From Leptolyngbya sp. SIO4C1 (GTDB lineage Bacteria > Cyanobacteriota > Cyanobacteriia > Phormidesmidales > Phormidesmidaceae): DNA of 8,367 nucleotides. Shown here piece by piece: positions 5,131 through 8,367 of this stretch. Below the pieces are notes generated by a model, which was not told the origin of the DNA, searched no databases, and saw only the letters and a program-made list of their open reading frames with translations. Every line of letters begins with the position of its first letter. The first letter of the stretch is position 1. The stretch is taken from positions 1 through 8,367 of the forward strand of contig JAAHIA010000217.1 of assembly GCA_010671975.1 (NCBI GenBank), given 5' to 3'. Position numbers and translations under genes: made by a program.

Positions 5131-8046
5131 CTAGAACTGTCCAGCTAGGGCTGCGACACAGCGCTCGCAAACGGTTGGATCCGCGCTAGATTCGCCTACC
5201 TGGGTGGAATAGTTCCAGCAGCGATCGCACTTCTCACCGTCTGCTTTGACAACCCCAATGCCAAAGGCGTCTGACTCACTGCGGTAGGTAAGCCCCTGCA
5301 GCAGCTCAGGCGAGTCTAGCAGCTCGACCTGCGATACTAGGAAGAAATAGCGCAGCTCGTCGATGTGCAGACTGTCGTCTGCGACAGTATTAGCAGGATT
5401 CATCGCGGCTAGCTGCTGACGCAGCTCGGTATCGGCCACGTAGAGCAGCACCTTTGCCTCTAGCGAAGAGCCAATCGCTTTGGCGGCGCGCGCCTGCTCA
5501 AGCACCTTGTTCACCTCGTCGCGAATCTCGCGCACGCGGCTCCAGTAGGGGACGAGATCGGGCTGCTGCCACTGCTCATCGAGTGCTACCCAGCCAGCTT
5601 CAAACACCGACTGGCAGCCGGTTTTGTAAGGCATAAACTGCCAGATGTCTTCAGCCATGTGCGAGAGCACCGGGGCAATGGCCTTAGCGAGATTTTCGAT
5701 TGCGATCGCCAGCACCGTCTGACAGCTGCGTCGCCGAGCCGAGTCGGCCGCACTGATGTAGAGCCGGTCTTTAGCAATATCGAGATAAAAGTTCGACAGA
5801 TCGACCACACAGAAGTTCTGCACCGTCTGGAAAAACTTGAAGAACTGATAGGATTCAAACGCCGCTTGAATGTCGCTAAACACCTCGGTGATGCGATGCA
5901 GCATGTAGCGATCGAGCGCCGGCAGCTGCTCGTAGGGCACCGCGTCTTTGGCTGGGTCAAAGTCATACAGATTACCCAGCAAAAATCGCGCCGTATTGCG
6001 AATCTTGCGATAAACATCGGCCAGCTGCTTGAGAATGGTCTTGCCGATGGGCACATCTGAAGAATAGTCAACTGACGAGACCCACAGCCGCAGCACGTCT
6101 GCCCCATAGGGCGGATCCTGCTTTTTGTTCTTGCCACCTTCAATAATTTCGTAGGGGTCGACTACGTTACCCAGCGACTTGCTCATCTTGCGACCGTTCT
6201 CATCCAGTGCAAAGCCGTGCGTTAAGACAGTCTTGTAGGGCGCATGACCGTTTGTCGCCACGCTGGTCAGCAGGCTTGACTGAAACCAGCCGCGATGCTG
6301 GTCTGACCCTTCCAAATAGAGATCGACCGGATAGCACAGCTCCTCACGCTGCTGCGCCACTGCCGACCAGGAAGAGCCTGAATCAAACCAGACATCCATC
6401 GTATCGGTGCCCTTGCGGTAGGTCTGCCCGTTATTGCGATAGCTCTCTGGCAGCAGCTCCGCCACCGGCAGCTCCCACCAGGCGTCTGAGCCGCGCTCAG
6501 CAAAGAGGCCACGCACATGCTCGATGGTCTCCTGGTTCATCAGCGGCTCGCCCGTTTCCTCATCGTAAAATACCGGGATTGGCATGCCCCAGCTGCGCTG
6601 TCGTGAGATGCACCAGTCGGCGCGATCGCCCACCATTGCCGTGATCCGATTCTCGCCCTGGCTAGGGATCCAGCGCACCTCAGAAATCGCCTGCAGCGCC
6701 TGATCGCGGAAGCCTTCGACTGAGGCAAACCACTGCTCCGTAGCGCGAAAGATCACCGGCTTCTTAGTGCGCCAGTCGTAGGGATACTTGTGCACGTAGG
6801 GCTCGTGCTTTAGCAGCGCCTTTTCTGCCGTGAGCGCCTCAATCACCGCTGGGTTAGCATCTTTGAGCACGTTCAGCCCCTTGAAGGCTCCTGCCTCTTC
6901 AGTGAAGTAGCCACGCTCATCTACCGGTGAGAGCACCGGCAGCCCGTAGCGCTGACCCACGGCAAAGTCTTCCTGGCCGTGGCCCGGGGCCGTATGCACC
7001 AGGCCCGTACCCGATTCAGTTGTCACATAGTCGCCGCCGACGACAATTGGGCTAATGCGGCTGAAGGTTTCGTCGCGATGCGCCAGCGGATGACGATATT
7101 CTGACCCGGCTAGGGCTTGGCCGCTGAACTCAGCCTTGACGGTCAGCTCGGTATCAAACACCGCTGACAGCCGCTCGACCAAGTCTTTAGCCACAATCAA
7201 ATATTTGTAAGGCAAATATTTGTAAGGCTGCCCGCTTGCCACCTCCACCACGGCATAGGTCAACTCCGGGTTCACGGCCACGGCCACGTTCGCCGGGATT
7301 GTCCAGGGGGTCGTGGTCCAGACGGCAACGCCTAGCTCACTGAGGTAGAGCGACAGAGCCTCGCTGACGCTGTCAGATGCGCTCACCATCGGAAAGGCCA
7401 GATAGATGCTGGGCGAAGTGTGCCCTTCTGGATATTCCAATTCCGCTTCGGCCAGCGCCGTTTGCGATGACGGGCTCCAGTAGACCGACTTTAAACCGCG
7501 ATAGATATGGCCCTTGAGCACCATCTGCCCAAACACCTCTAGCTGCGCCGCCTCGTACTCGGGCATCATCGTTGCATAAGGGTGCTCCCAGTCGCCCCAA
7601 ACGCCAAAGCGCTTAAAGCCTTGACGCTGCTGATCGATCGTTGCAGCGGCGAACGCCTTTGCCTTTTGCCGCAGCGTCAGCGGCGTCAGCGACTGGCGCT
7701 CCTCCTTATCCAGCGCCTGCAGCACCTTCAGCTCAATCGGCAGGCCGTGACAGTCCCAGCCGGGTACGTAGCGCACCTTGCGCCCCTGCAAAAGCTGATA
7801 CTTATTGACAATATCCTTGAGAATCTTATTGAGCGCGTGACCCATATGCAGGCTGCCGTTGGCATAGGGTGGCCCATCATGCAGCACAAACACCTCGCCC
7901 GGATTTTCCTGCGAGAGCTTTTCATAAATCTGATGCTCCTGCCAAAACGCCTGCAGCTCGGGCTCGCGCTTGACGGCATTGGCCCGCATACTAAACTCAG
8001 TCTTCGGCAGCAGAACCGTTTCTTTGTAGCTTTTGGTGTCAGTCAC
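5131..8046 (-). CDS. ileS: Isoleucyl-tRNA synthetase
   Basis: This class Ia enzyme (971 residues, cytoplasmic) charges tRNA-Ile with isoleucine. The sequence has PPYANGSLHMGH (59-70, the HIGH signature), GWDCHGLPIE (96-105), the CP1 editing domain with TTTPWT (244-249) and GHGQED (355-360; Asp360 corresponds to the conserved editing aspartate), WFDSGSSW (553-560), KMSKS (620-624), an anticodon-binding C-terminal part, and a terminal zinc knuckle with Cys940, 943, 960 and 963. The zinc knuckle and overall form mark the bacterial type 1 enzyme, not the eukaryote-like mupirocin-resistant type. Length is slightly above E. coli IleS (938). The start is GTG 8046: an in-frame stop lies five codons upstream, and MTDTKSYKETVLLPKTEFSM fits cyanobacterial relatives, though no strong Shine-Dalgarno is visible. 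The editing domain carries an exact tandem 15-bp duplication at 7198-7228. The gene is 79 bp downstream of another minus-strand gene. Confidence 0.99.
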   Translation of the reverse strand: MTDTKSYKETVLLPKTEFSMRANAVKREPELQAFWQEHQIYEKLSQENPGEVFVLHDGPPYANGSLHMGHALNKILKDIVNKYQLLQGRKVRYVPGWDCHGLPIELKVLQALDKEERQSLTPLTLRQKAKAFAAATIDQQRQGFKRFGVWGDWEHPYATMMPEYEAAQLEVFGQMVLKGHIYRGLKSVYWSPSSQTALAEAELEYPEGHTSPSIYLAFPMVSASDSVSEALSLYLSELGVAVWTTTPWTIPANVAVAVNPELTYAVVEVASGQPYKYLPYKYLIVAKDLVERLSAVFDTELTVKAEFSGQALAGSEYRHPLAHRDETFSRISPIVVGGDYVTTESGTGLVHTAPGHGQEDFAVGQRYGLPVLSPVDERGYFTEEAGAFKGLNVLKDANPAVIEALTAEKALLKHEPYVHKYPYDWRTKKPVIFRATEQWFASVEGFRDQALQAISEVRWIPSQGENRITAMVGDRADWCISRQRSWGMPIPVFYDEETGEPLMNQETIEHVRGLFAERGSDAWWELPVAELLPESYRNNGQTYRKGTDTMDVWFDSGSSWSAVAQQREELCYPVDLYLEGSDQHRGWFQSSLLTSVATNGHAPYKTVLTHGFALDENGRKMSKSLGNVVDPYEIIEGGKNKKQDPPYGADVLRLWVSSVDYSSDVPIGKTILKQLADVYRKIRNTARFLLGNLYDFDPAKDAVPYEQLPALDRYMLHRITEVFSDIQAAFESYQFFKFFQTVQNFCVVDLSNFYLDIAKDRLYISAADSARRRSCQTVLAIAIENLAKAIAPVLSHMAEDIWQFMPYKTGCQSVFEAGWVALDEQWQQPDLVPYWSRVREIRDEVNKVLEQARAAKAIGSSLEAKVLLYVADTELRQQLAAMNPANTVADDSLHIDELRYFFLVSQVELLDSPELLQGLTYRSESDAFGIGVVKADGEKCDRCWNYSTQVGESSADPTVCERCVAALAGQF
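7198..7228 (-). repeat. 15-bp exact tandem duplication inside ileS
   Basis: CAAATATTTGTAAGG occurs twice back to back (plus-strand reading), plus one matching base. On the coding strand it gives QPYKYLPYKYLIVAK, an in-frame duplication of PYKYL at about residues 273-283, inside the CP1 editing domain. Confidence 0.95.
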
Positions 8047-8125
8047 GATCGCGTCAGCTTAGATTAATCAGCCTTGTCCCGGTGCTGAGGGACGAAGTTC
8101 TTCCTATCCTATCCTTTTAATTCGC
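8047..8125 (-). other. Gap before ileS with a stem-loop
   Basis: GTCCC (8076-8080) pairs with GGGAC (8089-8093) around the 8-nt loop GGTGCTGA. CTT/AAG (8073-8075 with 8095-8097) extends the stem past a one-base bulge. GATTAATC (8062-8069) is a perfect palindrome nearer the start codon. No U-run follows, so the stem-loop fits an ileS leader or a weak separator from the upstream gene. A T-box is not expected in cyanobacteria, and none of its conserved parts are seen. Confidence 0.35.
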
Positions 8126-8367
8126 TCACAGGTCATCGATCCAGTTAGCGTCTTCGTCGTCGGGCCAGCTGGTGTCGTCGGCGTTGGGTATGGGTGGGGT
8201 AGGTGAGGAAGAGGAGGAGGGGGCAGGTGCGATCGCATCGCTATCCTCCAATACTCCGCCTTCCCTATCTTCCCCATCTTCCCCATCGCTCTCATCTTTC
8301 TCACCCGCCCTCGGAATCGATCGCGGACGCGGCGGCAGCTCAATCATCGGCTCAAGGACGTTGCTAG
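8126..8367 (-). CDS. Acidic disordered C-terminal tail of an unrecognised protein (partial)
   Basis: The frame is open from the right edge of the window and stops with TGA at 8126-8128, so only the last ~79 residues are visible. It reads SNVLEPMIELPPRPRSIPR, then a strongly acidic stretch (GEKDESDGEDGEDREGG), a Ser/Pro linker with a run of five serines, and a terminal acidic motif PDDEDANWIDDL. Composition and low complexity indicate a disordered tail. An internal ATG at 8347 exists, but the open frame continues upstream, so it is probably not the start. I do not recognise the family. The gene precedes ileS on the same strand by 79 bp and could share a transcript with it. A second frame over the same bases is also open, but gives an Arg/Met-rich peptide with a Pro-His repeat, which is less credible. 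Confidence 0.6.
   Translation of the reverse strand, partial: SNVLEPMIELPPRPRSIPRAGEKDESDGEDGEDREGGVLEDSDAIAPAPSSSSSPTPPIPNADDTSWPDDEDANWIDDL
8261..8287 (-). repeat. 9-bp tandem repeat, three copies
   Basis: TTCCCTATC, TTCCCCATC and TTCCCCATC follow each other directly, with a weaker fourth unit (GCTCTCATC, 8288-8296). On the minus strand the units encode the DGEDGEDRE run of the acidic tail, so length variation here would stay in frame. Confidence 0.85.

Larger units (their letters stand above)
889..8236. repeat. HIP1 palindromes (GCGATCGC), nine copies
   Basis: Exact copies begin at 889, 1387, 3009, 4018, 4900, 5221, 5702, 6622 and 8229. They lie within coding sequence of all the larger genes and are spread evenly. 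High frequency of this octamer is a known hallmark of many cyanobacterial genomes. Confidence 0.95.

Noticed and set aside
5586..6143. 185-residue minus-strand open frame inside ileS
   Set aside because: It is an out-of-frame shadow of ileS, rich in Arg, Ser and Cys, with no family resemblance.
6207..6644. 145-residue plus-strand open frame inside ileS
   Set aside because: It is antisense to the conserved catalytic region of ileS and its composition is that of chance translation of GC-rich DNA.
7582..8067. 161-residue plus-strand open frame opposite the ileS 5' end
   Set aside because: It is fully antisense to a clear, conserved ileS coding region and has low-complexity Leu/Arg/Gln composition with no recognisable motif.
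8104..8343. Alternative minus-strand frame over the acidic tail (Arg/Met-rich, Pro-His repeats)
   Set aside because: The competing frame stays open to the window edge and gives a credible acidic disordered tail, whereas this frame looks like its shadow.

Overview
The window comes from a cyanobacterium. The palindrome GCGATCGC (HIP1) occurs nine times in 8.4 kb, about once per 0.9 kb, where roughly 0.2 copies would be expected from base composition. The proteins also look cyanobacterial: a kinase with the LGxNRxGGR-type glycine loop, an SphX/PstS-type phosphate-binding lipoprotein, a small four-cysteine membrane protein, and an IleS that opens with a SYKETVxLPKT-like sequence. Nothing in the sequence fixes the genus. 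Both ends of the window cut through genes.

Layout, left to right. (1) Bases 1-361, plus strand: the last ~77 residues of an AzgA-type purine permease (NCS2 group). They are preceded by ~125 bases that do not look like the family and are about 70% GC. (2) Bases 537-2297, plus strand: a membrane-anchored Ser/Thr protein kinase with a kinase domain, a beta-rich Ig-like region and about six membrane helices. (3) Bases 2160-3122, minus strand: a family 2 glycosyltransferase of the WaaE/KdtX kind, convergent with the kinase and overlapping its 3' end by 138 bp. (4) Bases 3335-3682, minus strand: a small membrane protein with a four-cysteine motif. (5) Bases 3915-4970, minus strand: a periplasmic phosphate-binding lipoprotein (PstS/SphX). 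(6) Bases 5131-8046, minus strand: isoleucyl-tRNA synthetase. (7) Bases 8126-8367, minus strand: the acidic, disordered C-terminal tail of an unrecognised protein that runs off the window.

The genes do not form an obvious pathway. From the glycosyltransferase rightward everything lies on the minus strand, but gaps of 160-232 bp separate most genes, so they look like separate transcription units. The exception is the tail gene and ileS, which are 79 bp apart and could be co-transcribed. The phosphate-binding protein has no pstCAB partners here. No tRNA, rRNA, CRISPR array, transposase or phage gene was seen, and no gene-free stretch exceeds 300 bp.

I found no new biological system. The points most worth a second look are: the abrupt break inside the permease at the left edge; the glycosyltransferase/kinase overlap, which looks like a lost stop codon; a large imperfect palindrome upstream of the glycosyltransferase; and an exact 15-bp in-frame duplication inside the IleS editing domain.
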